Below are positions 50,585 through 60,530 of a DNA stretch of 64,000 nucleotides, piece after piece. The notes under the pieces were generated by a model. That model was given only the letters and a program-made list of their open reading frames with translations. It was not told the origin of the DNA and did not search any database. Both the position numbers and the translations under genes were made by a program. Position 1 is the first letter of the stretch; each line of letters begins with the position of its first letter. The stretch covers positions 3,082,872 through 3,146,871 of the forward strand of contig JAVSMQ010000001.1 in NCBI GenBank assembly GCA_032027125.1. The letters are read 5' to 3'. Origin of the DNA: JANJTB01 sp032027125. GTDB taxonomy: Bacteria > Bacteroidota > Ignavibacteria > Kapaibacteriales > UBA2268.

Positions 50585-53500
50585 ATGCAAAATTTTGTTT
50601 ACAGATTTTTATTGATTTCACTTATTACGATGAATGTCGTAATACTCAAATCCGCTTTTATAGAAGATATGCCTCAAAGCGTCAGTCAGCCTGACGGAAC
50701 TGTACTGAACTGCTTTGCCAGAGGTGATGAATTTTTCAACTGGCTTCATGATTCTAACGGTTATACAATTATGCAGAACCCGACTACCGGTTGGTATGTA
50801 TATGCCGATTTGGTTAATGATGAGTTCATCCCGACTACCCTCATACCCGGAAAGTCAAATCCTGCACTTGCGGGATTGAAACCATGGCTGATATATTCCG
50901 AGGTGAAACTTAGAAGTTTCAGAGATAAATTTAAAATTCCGGATACTTACAGTAAGGTTCAGAAAAATATGGAACAGTTACAGTCTTCTGAGAATAGGGG
51001 AGTGCTTAATAATCTCGCTATTTTTATCAGATTTTCTGATGATGCCGGTTTTTCACAATCAGCAACTTACTTCGATACACCTTACAACAGCCCTAATGCT
51101 ATTTCTGTGTATAATTATTACTACGAAGTATCATACAACCAGTTAGAAATTAAAACAAATTTCTTCCCACAGCCTAATGGACAGACAATTGTTTCATATC
51201 AGGATAATATGCCGCGTTCGTACTATAAAAAATATAATGCTGTAACAGCACCTAACGGCTATAAAAATGATAATGAAAGAACTATTCGCGAAATGACATT
51301 ATTGAAAAATACTGTTGAAACCGTTTCTCAAAATATACCTGCAGATATTGATTTCGATATGAATAATGACGGGTTGGTTGATAATGTTGCCTTCATTGTT
51401 ACCGGCGGTCCCGAAGGCTGGGCTGACCTAATCTGGCCCCACATGTGGGCATTGTATTTATACGATGTGCAAATTAACGGGCTCAGGGTGTGGAATTTCA
51501 ACTTTTTAATGGCAAACTGGTTTGATTCGAGCGTATTATGTCATGAGATGTTCCATACACTCGGGGCGCCGGATTTATACCGTTATTATGTGGGCGGAAC
51601 ACCTGTCGGTATATGGGATATAATGTCTAATAATGCTTATCCTCCTCAATATACAAGTATGTTTATGAGATGGAAATACGGAAATTGGATTGATGAAATT
51701 CCTAAAGTGACAAAATCCGGCTGGTATGAGCTCAATCCTTCATCAATGAAAGAAGGAAGCGTTTTGAAAGTACAATCAAGATATAATTTTAATGAATATT
51801 TTGTTTTGGAATACAGAAAAAAGGAAGGAAGATATGATGTTTCAATTCCTAAGAGCGGACTTGTGGTTTGGCGTATTAATACGCTTTATGACGGCAATGC
51901 CGGAGGTCCTCCCGATGGAGTTTATATATACAGACAAAACGGTACACCCTCATCATGGGGTTCAATAAATGATGCACCTTTTGCTGAAGATTACGGGAAG
52001 GTAAAATTTAATGATTACTCTACAAATCCTAAACCATTTCTTACCAACGGAAGTAACGGCGGTTTAAACATTTCAAATGTGGGCAGGATTGAAAATACTA
52101 TTAAATTCAGAATTAATTTCCCTCCGCTTGCTCCAATTCTTGTCAATCCGTTGAATAATGAAGCTGCCTCACCCAAAAATCCGGTATTTGTCTGGAATGC
52201 AGCCGAGGATGCTGACTACTACACTTTCGAACTTGCAAAAGATGCGAATTTTACAAATATTATTCATAGTAAAAACAACATTTTAGAAACGAGTCTGGAA
52301 TTACCTTTCGAGCTTGATTATTTGTCATCCTACTACTGGAGAGTAAAATCATTCTCAAATTATGAGGAACAATCTGCATGGTCTAACGCAAATTTCTTTG
52401 TTGTTACACCTGAAAAACCGGTTATTTCAAGCAATACAAAGTCGCAGTTAATTTGCAAAAATGAAGACTTCCTGTTATTTGTAAGTGCTGTCGGCTCAGT
52501 AATGCAGTATCAATGGTACAAAGACGGTAAACCTATTGCCGGAGCTGATTCGCCGGTAATGACTAAAGATAATGCAGGATATTGGGAATCGGCTGTATAT
52601 ACCTGCAGAATAACAAATTTCCCTGGAAAAGATACTGTAATGACTGAAGATATAGGAATTTATGTTGTTACTCAAACTAATTTTATTACTTTGCCTCAAA
52701 CACAATTCTCTTCTATCGGCGGAAGTATAAACTTTACATTTCGAATCCATGTTAATGGAAAAGAAGACAATAATTATGCTGATATTAAATGGTACAAAAA
52801 TGGTTCTATTATTCTTGATTCTCCCAGAATCAACGGTGCAAAAACAGATATTTTAAATATCAATTATCTTCAGGAAGATGATTTCGGAGCAAAATACATA
52901 GTTGAAGTTACCGGTAGATGCGGGATTGTTTTATCAGCAAATATGTTCACAATTAACAAATTTGATGAATCTGTTGTAAGGTCGTATGACACCACATTAT
53001 GCGGAAACATTGAGAATTTATTATCTGCGGATATCGAAAGTAATGTTCCTGACGGATATACTTTAAAAGCTAAAGTTACAGGTGATATTGGCTGCGGGAT
53101 TTATATGATAGACGGAAAATACTTCGTCAAAACTTTGGAAAGCCAAGCCTCTGAAGATACCCAAACTGTTTCAGTCGAATATTATCTGGAACCTTCATAT
53201 TACCTGATTGAGAAAGTAACTTATAATATCAAATTTACAGAAGCACCCTATCTGATAATTGATTTGCCGAATGAAAGAAAACTTCAGGAGGGTGATATTT
53301 TCCAAATTGCTCCCGAAACAAATCCGGTTCCGTCAAAAGCAGAATGGTATCATAACGGGGAGCAGGTTTATAAAGATGTAAATCTTGGAAAACTAACTAT
53401 TGATTATGCAACTTTGGATTTGGCAGGTGAATGGAAAATACGTTTCTTCAACGGTTGCGGCGAAATTTGGACAACAACCTGTAACTTTATTATTTATCCT

Positions 53501-53791
53501 AAGGGTGAGCATCCGACAGGAATTGATGATGAATTGATTAAAAACGGTATTGCTGTTTATCCGAATCCTGCAGATAATCAAATCAATGTGCTTTTTGATA
53601 CTGAATCAAATTATCAAACACTTGATATTACAGATATTCTTGGAAATATAGTTGCTCAACAAATAATTCCTACCGGAAGCCGGAGCGTAATGTTTGATTT
53701 GTCGAATTACAATCTAACAACCGGAACTTACTTTGTAATTGTTAAGAATGATAACGGTATCAAATCCGTTAAATTCAGCTTAGTAAAATAA
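50585..53791 (+). CDS. M6-family metalloprotease with T9SS sorting domain
   Basis: A protein of about 1068 residues from ATG 50585 (TTG 50561 also in frame), with a signal peptide (LLISLITMNVVILKSAF). The M6 peptidase has the zinc motif HEMFH at 51542-51556 in CHEMFHTLGAPDLYRYY and the later GIWDIMSNNAYPPQYTSMFM. From about residue 520 follow Fn3/Ig-like domains (FVWNAAEDADYYTFELAKD, WYKDGKPIAGADSP). A type A sorting domain ends it (IAVYPNPADNQINVLFDT). It is exported by Sec then T9SS and probably digests proteins outside the cell. The unusual feature is the number of Ig-like modules. Confidence 0.92.
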   Translation: MQNFVYRFLLISLITMNVVILKSAFIEDMPQSVSQPDGTVLNCFARGDEFFNWLHDSNGYTIMQNPTTGWYVYADLVNDEFIPTTLIPGKSNPALAGLKPWLIYSEVKLRSFRDKFKIPDTYSKVQKNMEQLQSSENRGVLNNLAIFIRFSDDAGFSQSATYFDTPYNSPNAISVYNYYYEVSYNQLEIKTNFFPQPNGQTIVSYQDNMPRSYYKKYNAVTAPNGYKNDNERTIREMTLLKNTVETVSQNIPADIDFDMNNDGLVDNVAFIVTGGPEGWADLIWPHMWALYLYDVQINGLRVWNFNFLMANWFDSSVLCHEMFHTLGAPDLYRYYVGGTPVGIWDIMSNNAYPPQYTSMFMRWKYGNWIDEIPKVTKSGWYELNPSSMKEGSVLKVQSRYNFNEYFVLEYRKKEGRYDVSIPKSGLVVWRINTLYDGNAGGPPDGVYIYRQNGTPSSWGSINDAPFAEDYGKVKFNDYSTNPKPFLTNGSNGGLNISNVGRIENTIKFRINFPPLAPILVNPLNNEAASPKNPVFVWNAAEDADYYTFELAKDANFTNIIHSKNNILETSLELPFELDYLSSYYWRVKSFSNYEEQSAWSNANFFVVTPEKPVISSNTKSQLICKNEDFLLFVSAVGSVMQYQWYKDGKPIAGADSPVMTKDNAGYWESAVYTCRITNFPGKDTVMTEDIGIYVVTQTNFITLPQTQFSSIGGSINFTFRIHVNGKEDNNYADIKWYKNGSIILDSPRINGAKTDILNINYLQEDDFGAKYIVEVTGRCGIVLSANMFTINKFDESVVRSYDTTLCGNIENLLSADIESNVPDGYTLKAKVTGDIGCGIYMIDGKYFVKTLESQASEDTQTVSVEYYLEPSYYLIEKVTYNIKFTEAPYLIIDLPNERKLQEGDIFQIAPETNPVPSKAEWYHNGEQVYKDVNLGKLTIDYATLDLAGEWKIRFFNGCGEIWTTTCNFIIYPKGEHPTGIDDELIKNGIAVYPNPADNQINVLFDTESNYQTLDITDILGNIVAQQIIPTGSRSVMFDLSNYNLTTGTYFVIVKNDNGIKSVKFSLVK

Positions 53792-53800
53792 AAACATTAT

Positions 53801-53836
53801 CCCGTTCCCTGCAGGTAATAGCGGGGAACGGGTTCT
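53801..53836 (+). terminator. Rho-independent terminator of the M6 protease gene
   Basis: CCCGTTCCC (53801-53809) pairs perfectly with GGGAACGGG (53824-53832), followed by TTCTT. One of the most GC-rich hairpins of the window. Confidence 0.85.
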
Positions 53837-54066
53837 TAAATTCAGTTATAATATTATCAAAATGTTTTGAGAAATTAAGGTTTCTCCAAATATAATCCTG
53901 ATTAAATCTATACCTTCATTTCAAAATAAATTAATTAAAAAAACTTTGAAACTTTTGATAAATTAAATCGAACTAATATAGGAGATAGATTACAAAAACA
54001 AGAAATTGGTCAAAAAAACGTTTTTATTCATAATTAACAAAATTATTTTTTAGGAGAAATGGATAA

Positions 54067-55599
54067 ATGAAGAAGACAATAATAGTCTCAGCATCTTTAG
54101 TCGGAATAGGTGTATTTATGGGAATTCTATTGGTATCCTCCCTGAATACCGACATCTTAAGTTCGCTTTATGCAAGTGAAAATACTAAAATCGGTGCTTT
54201 GCAGGCACCTGTCCAGATGGATAATGCAATGAAAATTATTAACAATGCAATGTCCTCTGCCAGTGAAGCAGTTCTGCCGACAGTAGTTTATATAAATGTT
54301 GATGTGGAACTCAAAGGTCAGGAAGGCATGCCCTCCGATGAATTTCATGAGTTTTTTAAATTTTTCGGCGACCCTGATGAAGAAAATAGTCCCCGCAGAT
54401 CACGAGGCAGCGGCTCAGGTGTAATTGTTTCGGACAACGGATACATTGTGACTAATAACCACGTTGTCGAGAATGCTGCCGATAAAGGTATAAGAGTTCT
54501 GACAATGGACAAGAAAGAATATGTCGCAAGACTTATCGGACGCGACCCTTATACAGACCTGGCTTTAATTAAAATCGAAGCTGCCGGTTTGCCGGTAGCT
54601 CATATTGGAGATATTGAAAAAATTAAAGTAGGTGAAATGGTGCTTGCTGTTGGTAATCCTATGGGATTGGAGCATACCGTTACAAGCGGTATTGTTAGTG
54701 CAATTGGAAGGGGCAGAATAGGTCCAAGCCGCGGAGGAGCAAATATCGAGCATTACATCCAAACCGATGCTGCAATTAATCCGGGCAACAGCGGAGGAGG
54801 TTTATTCGACCTAAATGGAAGTCTGGTTGGTATCAATACTGCCATTGCAACCCAAACCGGAACGTTTATGGGCTACGGATTTGCAATTCCTGTTGATTTA
54901 ATGAAAGCGGTAGTTGATGATTTGCTTGATGACGGTCAAATTGACCGCGGTTATATTGGTGTCTTTATTGACCAGGTTGACGAAACAATGGCTAAGGGCT
55001 TAGGATTAGATAAAGTAAAAGGTGTTTTGGTTAATGATTTGGTTGATGACGGTGCTGCAAAAAGTGCCGGAATCGAAAAAGGAGATGTTATACTTGAAGT
55101 GGACGGTAAAACTGTTAATTCACCAAGCGAACTTCAATCAAAAATAGTACTCCACAGAGCCGGCGACAAAGTAAATGTCAAGCTATGGAGAGACGGCAGA
55201 GCTATTAACAAAACTGTTGTTTTGAAGGCACGTGATGAAGATGACGTGGCTGTCTCAGGTAAAAACCTGCCAAAACCTGAAAAAATAAAACCTCAGGATA
55301 ATGCTCCTTTGCAATTCGAATCACTCGGTTTTACTGTTGCACCGATTGACAGCAAACTTAAAAAGGATTATGGTGTGGATAACGGTGTGATTGTCAGCGA
55401 TGTCAAAAGATTTAGTATGGCTGCTGACCGTGGTCTCGGCAACCGTGCAATTATTACCGAGGCTGACAAAAAGTCCATTAAGTCTCCCGATGACCTCAAA
55501 AGGATTATTGATTCCAAGAAAGAAGGTGATGTAATTATTTTGAATGTCAAATATCCTGAACGCAGCGCAATTGTTGCTCTCGAAGTCAGAAAGATGTAG
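54067..55599 (+). CDS. HtrA/Do-family serine protease
   Basis: A 510-residue periplasmic quality-control protease. N-terminal anchor or signal (LVGIGVFMGILLVSS). Catalytic triad: His132 in VTNNHVVE, Asp164 in YTDLALIKI and Ser242 in INPGNSGGGLFDLNG. Two PDZ domains follow: about 285-380 (GYIGVFIDQV, AGIEKGDVILEVDGKTVNSP) and about 415-505 (FESLGFTVAPI). TTAGGAGAAA before the ATG is a good ribosome site. It stands alone between two terminators. Confidence 0.95.
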   Translation: MKKTIIVSASLVGIGVFMGILLVSSLNTDILSSLYASENTKIGALQAPVQMDNAMKIINNAMSSASEAVLPTVVYINVDVELKGQEGMPSDEFHEFFKFFGDPDEENSPRRSRGSGSGVIVSDNGYIVTNNHVVENAADKGIRVLTMDKKEYVARLIGRDPYTDLALIKIEAAGLPVAHIGDIEKIKVGEMVLAVGNPMGLEHTVTSGIVSAIGRGRIGPSRGGANIEHYIQTDAAINPGNSGGGLFDLNGSLVGINTAIATQTGTFMGYGFAIPVDLMKAVVDDLLDDGQIDRGYIGVFIDQVDETMAKGLGLDKVKGVLVNDLVDDGAAKSAGIEKGDVILEVDGKTVNSPSELQSKIVLHRAGDKVNVKLWRDGRAINKTVVLKARDEDDVAVSGKNLPKPEKIKPQDNAPLQFESLGFTVAPIDSKLKKDYGVDNGVIVSDVKRFSMAADRGLGNRAIITEADKKSIKSPDDLKRIIDSKKEGDVIILNVKYPERSAIVALEVRKM

Positions 55600-55619
55600 A
55601 AGATATGAATGGTAAAATG

Positions 55620-55657
55620 AAAGTCCGTTGAATAATATTTAGCGGGCTTTTTTTTTA
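55620..55657 (+). terminator. Rho-independent terminator of the HtrA gene
   Basis: AAAGTCCG (55620-55627) pairs with CGGGCTTT (55643-55650), one G-T wobble, followed by a long T-run. Confidence 0.85.
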
Positions 55658-55690
55658 TATTGAAATCCAGGAACTAATTTCCACCCCCTG

Positions 55691-55789
55691 CCCCCGCCAG
55701 CGGGGGACAAGTGCACAATCCCCAAGGATTTGTCAGTCTGAGCGTAGTCGAAGACTGCAATGACACATTTCGACTTCGCTCAATGTGAC
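55691..55789. repeat. REP-like cluster: two hairpins
   Basis: CCCCCG (55691-55696) and CGGGGG (55701-55706) form a tight GC hairpin. Then the stretch from GTCAGTCTGAGCGTAGTCG at 55732 faces the stretch CGACTTCGCTCAATGTGAC ending at 55789, an imperfect inverted pair of about 20 bp. The second pair resembles the one at 18726-18790. Confidence 0.6.
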
Positions 55790-55859
55790 AGAAAACTTTG
55801 ATTAAATTGATTTAAATTCAAAATCAAAGTAATCATTTTAATCAGGTACAGTCAATGGT

Positions 55860-56546
55860 TCAGACAGGTGTTTCTTTTTTCCTCGGCTTTTGATTCGGAT
55901 AAATAATATAATCGTTATATTTTGACGGGCTGACATCTGTCCAGATTAATTTGCCGTAACTGCAGTATTTATTAATCAATGCATACAATTCATTTCCTTT
56001 TTGAATCCTGATATCTCTGCCTTCGTCACGGATATTTTTTTTCTCAACAACCTTGTCAATTGCCTCGGCATAAGCCTCTATCGCAGAGTTAAAGTTCAAA
56101 ATATATCCGGCTGTAATGCCTTCTGCTTCAAGTTCGGCAGCATTATTTTGGGAAGCATCCAAAACCTGTCTTGCGGCAGCAAGAAGATTATTATCAGTCA
56201 TTTGTGAAATATTTCCAGGGGTCATGGAGCGGTATTTTGCAGAATTTGCACCAAAAATTGATTTTGCTCTCAGTGAAATGCTTCGCAAAATTTTTAAAAT
56301 TAATTTTCTTGCCGATTCACGGTTCTCAATTTCAAAACTCAAATCATTTCTTAATTTCGCATCAGTAGGTAACGCCTGAAAATCATCAATAAAATTATTC
56401 AAATTTTCAATCGAATTGTTTGAAATTCCGTAAATTTCCAGGTCAGACAAATCTCTGTTCAAGGGAAGCGTCAGTCCAACACCCATAATAGCCAACTCAG
56501 CGTCCGTAAAACGATAATTTCTTTCAGGATTGGGATTATTTGCCAT
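55860..56546 (-). CDS. Hypothetical protein
   Basis: 228 residues, soluble, mostly helical, no signal peptide. YRFTDAELAIMGVGLTLPLN at the start and KGNELYALINKYCSYGKLIW with YNDYIIYPNQKPRKKE at the end are distinctive, but I know no named family. The middle (LAAARQVLDASQNNAAELEA) has the look of a structural helical bundle. It lies between a REP-like cluster and a 21-bp tandem array. Confidence 0.65.
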   Translation of the reverse strand: MANNPNPERNYRFTDAELAIMGVGLTLPLNRDLSDLEIYGISNNSIENLNNFIDDFQALPTDAKLRNDLSFEIENRESARKLILKILRSISLRAKSIFGANSAKYRSMTPGNISQMTDNNLLAAARQVLDASQNNAAELEAEGITAGYILNFNSAIEAYAEAIDKVVEKKNIRDEGRDIRIQKGNELYALINKYCSYGKLIWTDVSPSKYNDYIIYPNQKPRKKETPV

Positions 56547-56640
56547 AATAAGTTCCTTTAAATAAGTTATTAATTGCTAAAATTGTAAAATAATATAAAA
56601 TTATTCCGATAAATTATGCTTCATATATCTTCAAACTATA

Positions 56641-56871
56641 TTCTAACTAATTGCAACTATATTTTAACTAATTGCAACTATATTCTAACTAACTGCAATT
56701 ATATTTTAATTAACTGCAATTATATTCTAACTAATTGCAACTATATTTTAACTAATTGCAACTATATTCTAACTAACTGCAATTATATTTTAATTAACTG
56801 CAATTATATTTTAACTAATTGCAACTATATTCTAACTAATTGCAACTATATTCTAACAAATTGTAATTATA
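56641..56871. repeat. Eleven-copy 21-bp tandem repeat with an 84-bp higher order
   Basis: Eleven units of the type TTCTAACTAATTGCAACTAT plus A start every 21 bp from 56641. Units 1-4 are identical in order to units 5-8, so an 84-bp block was duplicated; units 9-11 are less regular. The 21-bp length keeps one frame open (a 7-residue I-L-T-N-C-N-Y repeat), but there is no sign of a real gene. The array ends at the N, so the true copy number is unknown. Confidence 0.93.
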
Positions 56872-56872
56872 N
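56872..56872. other. Single N at the end of the tandem array
   Basis: The assembly probably broke in the repeat and was joined here, so sequence or extra units may be missing. Confidence 0.75.
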
Positions 56873-57005
56873 TAATACTGATTTTAAGTAATAGAAATGT
56901 GGATTGTATGATGAAGGAAAGTCATCTTTATGAAAAAAACCATCTTTGAATTAGTTGAGTTCAATTTTTGAAGGAATAAATTTATTTTCAGTACAACTTG
57001 ACATA

Positions 57006-58280
57006 TTACCTATTCTTATTGCTTTTCATGATTTCCACTTCTTTCTTAACATTGTCAACATACTTCGTGTATGTTCCGTTTTTCTGGGCAAGTGAAATAA
57101 ATTTATTATAATCTTTAAGGGCTGCATCAATGTTCCCGGCATTTTTATACGCTTTGCCGCGGTTATAATATGTTTGAATAGCATTGGGATTTATTTCAAT
57201 AGCTTTTGAAAAATCCTTTATTGCCAATTCATACTGTCCGGTATTAAAATAGCAGTTTCCGCGGTTGAGATAGCAGTCGGAATCTTTGGGTTTTCTTGAT
57301 ATCAATTCACTAAAATCAGCAATGGCAAGGTCAAACTGACCGGCTTCGTAATATATGTTTGCACGGTTATTTAATGCTTCGGGGTCGTTTGGCTCAATTT
57401 CCAATACAGAAGTATATTCTTCAAGTGCTTTGTCTATTTTGCCGGTTTCATAATAAATCAAACCGCGGTTAAAATGTGCTAATTTATTGTTCGATTCCAA
57501 ACTGATAACCTGAGTGTAATCTTTCAGAGCCAAATCATGAACATCAAGTTGCTGATAAGATAATGCTCTGTTAAAAATTGCATTAATATTTTCCGGTTCG
57601 TGTTTGATAACGATACTGTAATCATCAATTGCTTCTAAATGTTTACCGGTTTTTTGCTTGATTGGACCGCGAAGTTTATAGACTTCAGTAAACTGAGGAT
57701 TGATTAATAATGCTATATTTAAATCTGCAAGGGAGGAATTGTAATCCTGAAGTTCATAAAATGACAAAGCACGGCTGTAATAGGCATTACTGTTTTTATC
57801 GTCAATCATTAAAACTTTATTGAAATCTTTTATTGCTTCGAGATGTTTACCCAATTCGGCATAAAAATTTCCACGGCTGTAATAAAGTGCAATGTTTTTG
57901 GGGTCAATATCAATAGCTTTTGAAAAATCGTTCATTGCACGGTCATAATTTTTCATTCGTGCATAAGTATTAGCGCGGTTAATGAGTGCGTCCTGATTAT
58001 CAAGTCCAAATTTTATCGAAGTTGAAAAATCCCTTAAAGCCAAATCAAAACTATCCAGTCTAAAGTATGCTGCACCGCGGGCATTGTAAACGGCTGCATT
58101 CGTACTGTCAATAAATAGTATTGTATCAAGAATTTCAACGCTCTGCTGATACTCACCCGAATTGAAATGCTCCAGAGCAGTAATATACAAAGAATCCAAA
58201 TTTATACCCTTTGCTTCTGAATTATTAAAACAGAAAATTTGAATAAATGAAGCTAATAATATGATTTTGAAATAATTCAA
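57006..58280 (-). CDS. Secreted tetratricopeptide-repeat protein
   Basis: 424 residues with a signal peptide (ILLASFIQIFCFNNSEAKG) and about eleven TPR units, very regular: YDRAMNDFSKAIDIDPKNIA, HLEAIKDFNKVLMIDDKNSN, IDKALEEYTSVLEIEPNDPE, YELAIKDFSKAIEINPNAIQ. Periplasmic or surface scaffold by inference. The ATG overlaps the stop of the OsmC gene by 4 bp, so the two are probably co-transcribed. Confidence 0.9.
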   Translation of the reverse strand: MNYFKIILLASFIQIFCFNNSEAKGINLDSLYITALEHFNSGEYQQSVEILDTILFIDSTNAAVYNARGAAYFRLDSFDLALRDFSTSIKFGLDNQDALINRANTYARMKNYDRAMNDFSKAIDIDPKNIALYYSRGNFYAELGKHLEAIKDFNKVLMIDDKNSNAYYSRALSFYELQDYNSSLADLNIALLINPQFTEVYKLRGPIKQKTGKHLEAIDDYSIVIKHEPENINAIFNRALSYQQLDVHDLALKDYTQVISLESNNKLAHFNRGLIYYETGKIDKALEEYTSVLEIEPNDPEALNNRANIYYEAGQFDLAIADFSELISRKPKDSDCYLNRGNCYFNTGQYELAIKDFSKAIEINPNAIQTYYNRGKAYKNAGNIDAALKDYNKFISLAQKNGTYTKYVDNVKKEVEIMKSNKNR

Positions 58281-58696
58281 GAAACAACCTCTGGGGTGAT
58301 AAATACGTGCTGAATAATAACTTCAGGTGCTAAACTTCTCGAAACAGGACAGGTCTTGACAACATTTTTTAGAACTGCCATTTCTTTTTCATTGTAAATT
58401 CTAGGCAGATAAATATTTAATTCGATGTTACTGATACGGCGAAATGGTTCGTTAACCATGTGTTTGACAACTGATATTTTTAAACCCTCAACATCAAATC
58501 CGGATGCAGCGGAACGTATTGCCATAATCGTTGCAATACATGAACCGATTGATGCGGCAGTAAGGTCTGTAGGCGAAATCACTTCGCCCTTTCCCTGATT
58601 ATCGGTCGGGGCATCTGTCAAAAATGTCTGTCCTGACGGCGTATGCAGAACCTTGCAATGTAAGTCGCCGATATATTCTATATCAATCTGAACCAT
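58277..58696 (-). CDS. OsmC-family protein
   Basis: 139 residues. OsmC-type proteins reduce organic peroxides with a pair of cysteines. Here they are in TAASIGSCIATIMAIRS and KNVVKTCPVSRSLAPEV, both present. TDAPTDNQGKGEVISPTDL is the typical N-terminal block. The branch is that of the YhfA-like OsmC proteins, so the substrate may be other than simple peroxides. Four-base overlap with the TPR gene downstream. Confidence 0.9.
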   Translation of the reverse strand: MVQIDIEYIGDLHCKVLHTPSGQTFLTDAPTDNQGKGEVISPTDLTAASIGSCIATIMAIRSAASGFDVEGLKISVVKHMVNEPFRRISNIELNIYLPRIYNEKEMAVLKNVVKTCPVSRSLAPEVIIQHVFITPEVVS

Positions 58697-58767
58697 TTTC
58701 TATCTCGTACTTATTTGATTTCAACAATAAAGTCAGAATAAAATTAATTTTATTTTATTCTTGATTA

Positions 58768-59541
58768 TTATAACTCAAATATTATGCCATCATAAGCTAA
58801 AAATATGTTTTCAGGTAAACAATTTTCTGCTTCCTGATGTTTTATGTCGTGCGATATGTGTGTAAGGTATGCTTTTTCTGGTTTTAAGATGTTAATTGTT
58901 TCTATAGCTTCGTTGATACTGAAATGTGTCGGGTGTTTTGTGTATCTGAGTCCGTCGAGAATTAAGACTTCCAGCCCCTTGAGCAGCTCAAGAGAACTTT
59001 CGGGAATGTTGTTTGTATCTGTACAGTATGCGAAATTCCCGATTCTGAAACCAAGAACTTTGAGTGAGCCATGGAACAAAGGAATTGGAGTAATTTCTAT
59101 ATCTTTTATTCTGAATCTATTATCCCCAATATCATTGATAATGATTTCAGGAACACCGCCACCTGTTTGAACGGGCTTTGTAAAGGCATATTCAAAAATT
59201 CTGCGGAGATGTTTTAGTGTTGTTTCGTTTGCAAATATTGACAGTGGTTTGTCCATGATGAAATTGAAAGCACGAATATCATCAAATCCGCCGATATGGT
59301 CAAAATGGTGATGGGTAAAAACAACACCGTCAAGTGATTTCACATTGTATTGAAGCATCTGCTGCCGAAAATCCGAAGATGTATCTATTACAACCGCAGC
59401 CGAGGCTGACTCAATCAATAATGAACATCTAAGCCGTCTGTCTCTTGAATCATCGGAGACACAAGTAGGGCAGCAGCAGCCAATTGTCGGAACTCCAGAT
59501 GAAGTACCCGAACCCAAAATAGTAAATTTATTTTTGTGCAT
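58768..59541 (-). CDS. MBL-fold metal-dependent hydrolase (PhnP-like)
   Basis: 257 residues from the ATG at 59541, which overlaps the lipA end by 14 bp; earlier in-frame starts would run deep into lipA. FTILGSGTSSGVPTIGCCCP opens the fold, the metal site is HHHFDHIGGFDDIRAF, and later His residues are in PLFHGSLKVLG and LTHISHDIKH. The Cys-rich loop after the start (GCCCPTC) and the overall type resemble PhnP, a cyclic-phosphate phosphodiesterase. The exact substrate is unknown. Confidence 0.9.
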   Translation of the reverse strand: MHKNKFTILGSGTSSGVPTIGCCCPTCVSDDSRDRRLRCSLLIESASAAVVIDTSSDFRQQMLQYNVKSLDGVVFTHHHFDHIGGFDDIRAFNFIMDKPLSIFANETTLKHLRRIFEYAFTKPVQTGGGVPEIIINDIGDNRFRIKDIEITPIPLFHGSLKVLGFRIGNFAYCTDTNNIPESSLELLKGLEVLILDGLRYTKHPTHFSINEAIETINILKPEKAYLTHISHDIKHQEAENCLPENIFLAYDGIIFEL

Positions 59542-60493
59542 TAATTTTAATATGCTCGTGTGCATGATATGAACTTCGAACCAGCGGTCCTGATTCCACA
59601 TGCAGAATACCCATTTCTTCACCCTTTTGTTTGAAAAGTTTGAACTGTTCGGGTGTTACAAATCTGTCAACAGGCGAGTGATTAACTGACGGCTGCAGAT
59701 ACTGTCCTATAGTCATAATATCAAGTCTGATACCAACGTAATCCTGCATCAGGGTATAAACTTCTTCGTCCAATTCTCCAATACCAACCATTATACCTGA
59801 TTTGGTCTTCATTCCACGGTTTTTGCTGTATTCCAGTACATCTAATGAACGTTGATATTTTGCCTGAGGTCTGATTTTTTTGTAAAGTCTCGGTACAGTT
59901 TCAATATTGTGGTTCAATATATCGGGTTTCGCGTTTATAACTCTGTCTAAACAAGTCAAATCCCCCTTGAAGTCAGGAATTAAAACTTCGATTGTTATAC
60001 CCGGATTGAGTTCTTTAACCCTCAGTATAGTATCAGCCCAAATAGTCGAACCCTGATCTTTTAGTTCGTCACGGTTAACAGAAGTAATAACAGCGTGTTT
60101 CAGATTCATTTTCTTAACTGCCATTGCAACATCCATCGGCTCATCACGGTTTATAGTTCCGGGAATACCTGTTTTAACAGCACAGAAACTACAGGCACGT
60201 GTGCAGGTATCACCAAGAATCATAAAAGTAGCAGTACCGTGCGACCAACAATCTCCTATGTTCGGACAGTTAGCTTCTTCGCAGACAGTATGCAGCGATT
60301 TAGTCCGCATCAGTTTTTGTATATTTAGATAACTGTCTCCACCCGGAGCCTTTACTTTTAACCAATCGGGTCTTGTTCCTGCTGAAGTTTTCAGCTCCGG
60401 ATTATTACGTTTGGCTTTTTTATTATGAGGTTTAAAATTAATATTAACTTCCAAAATATCAGAAGTTGTACCGCTGAATTCCAAATTGTGCAT
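59528..60493 (-). CDS. lipA: Lipoyl synthase
   Basis: A radical-SAM enzyme that inserts two sulfur atoms into octanoyl groups on E2 or H proteins. 321 residues: the auxiliary cluster CEEANCPNIGDC, the radical-SAM motif CTRACSFC, MVGIGELDEEV, IGQYLQPS and the C-terminal VRSSYHA. It would serve the 2-oxoacid dehydrogenase whose E1 is at 35612. The gene overlaps the MBL hydrolase gene by 14 bp. Confidence 0.96.
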   Translation of the reverse strand: MHNLEFSGTTSDILEVNINFKPHNKKAKRNNPELKTSAGTRPDWLKVKAPGGDSYLNIQKLMRTKSLHTVCEEANCPNIGDCWSHGTATFMILGDTCTRACSFCAVKTGIPGTINRDEPMDVAMAVKKMNLKHAVITSVNRDELKDQGSTIWADTILRVKELNPGITIEVLIPDFKGDLTCLDRVINAKPDILNHNIETVPRLYKKIRPQAKYQRSLDVLEYSKNRGMKTKSGIMVGIGELDEEVYTLMQDYVGIRLDIMTIGQYLQPSVNHSPVDRFVTPEQFKLFKQKGEEMGILHVESGPLVRSSYHAHEHIKINAQK

Positions 60494-60530
60494 TTCTATA
60501 CTTCAAAAAATAACTTGCTGATAAATAATT

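Larger units (their letters stand above)
56547..57005. other. 459-bp spacer with a 21-bp array and a single-N join
   Basis: The array fills 56641-56871 and meets the N at 56872. The 133 bp after it shows no feature. Confidence 0.7.

Noticed and set aside
56641..56871. CRISPR array or a gene for a heptapeptide-repeat protein
   Set aside because: Units are contiguous with no spacers. The open frame exists only because 21 is a multiple of three; there is no ribosome site and the N interrupts it.
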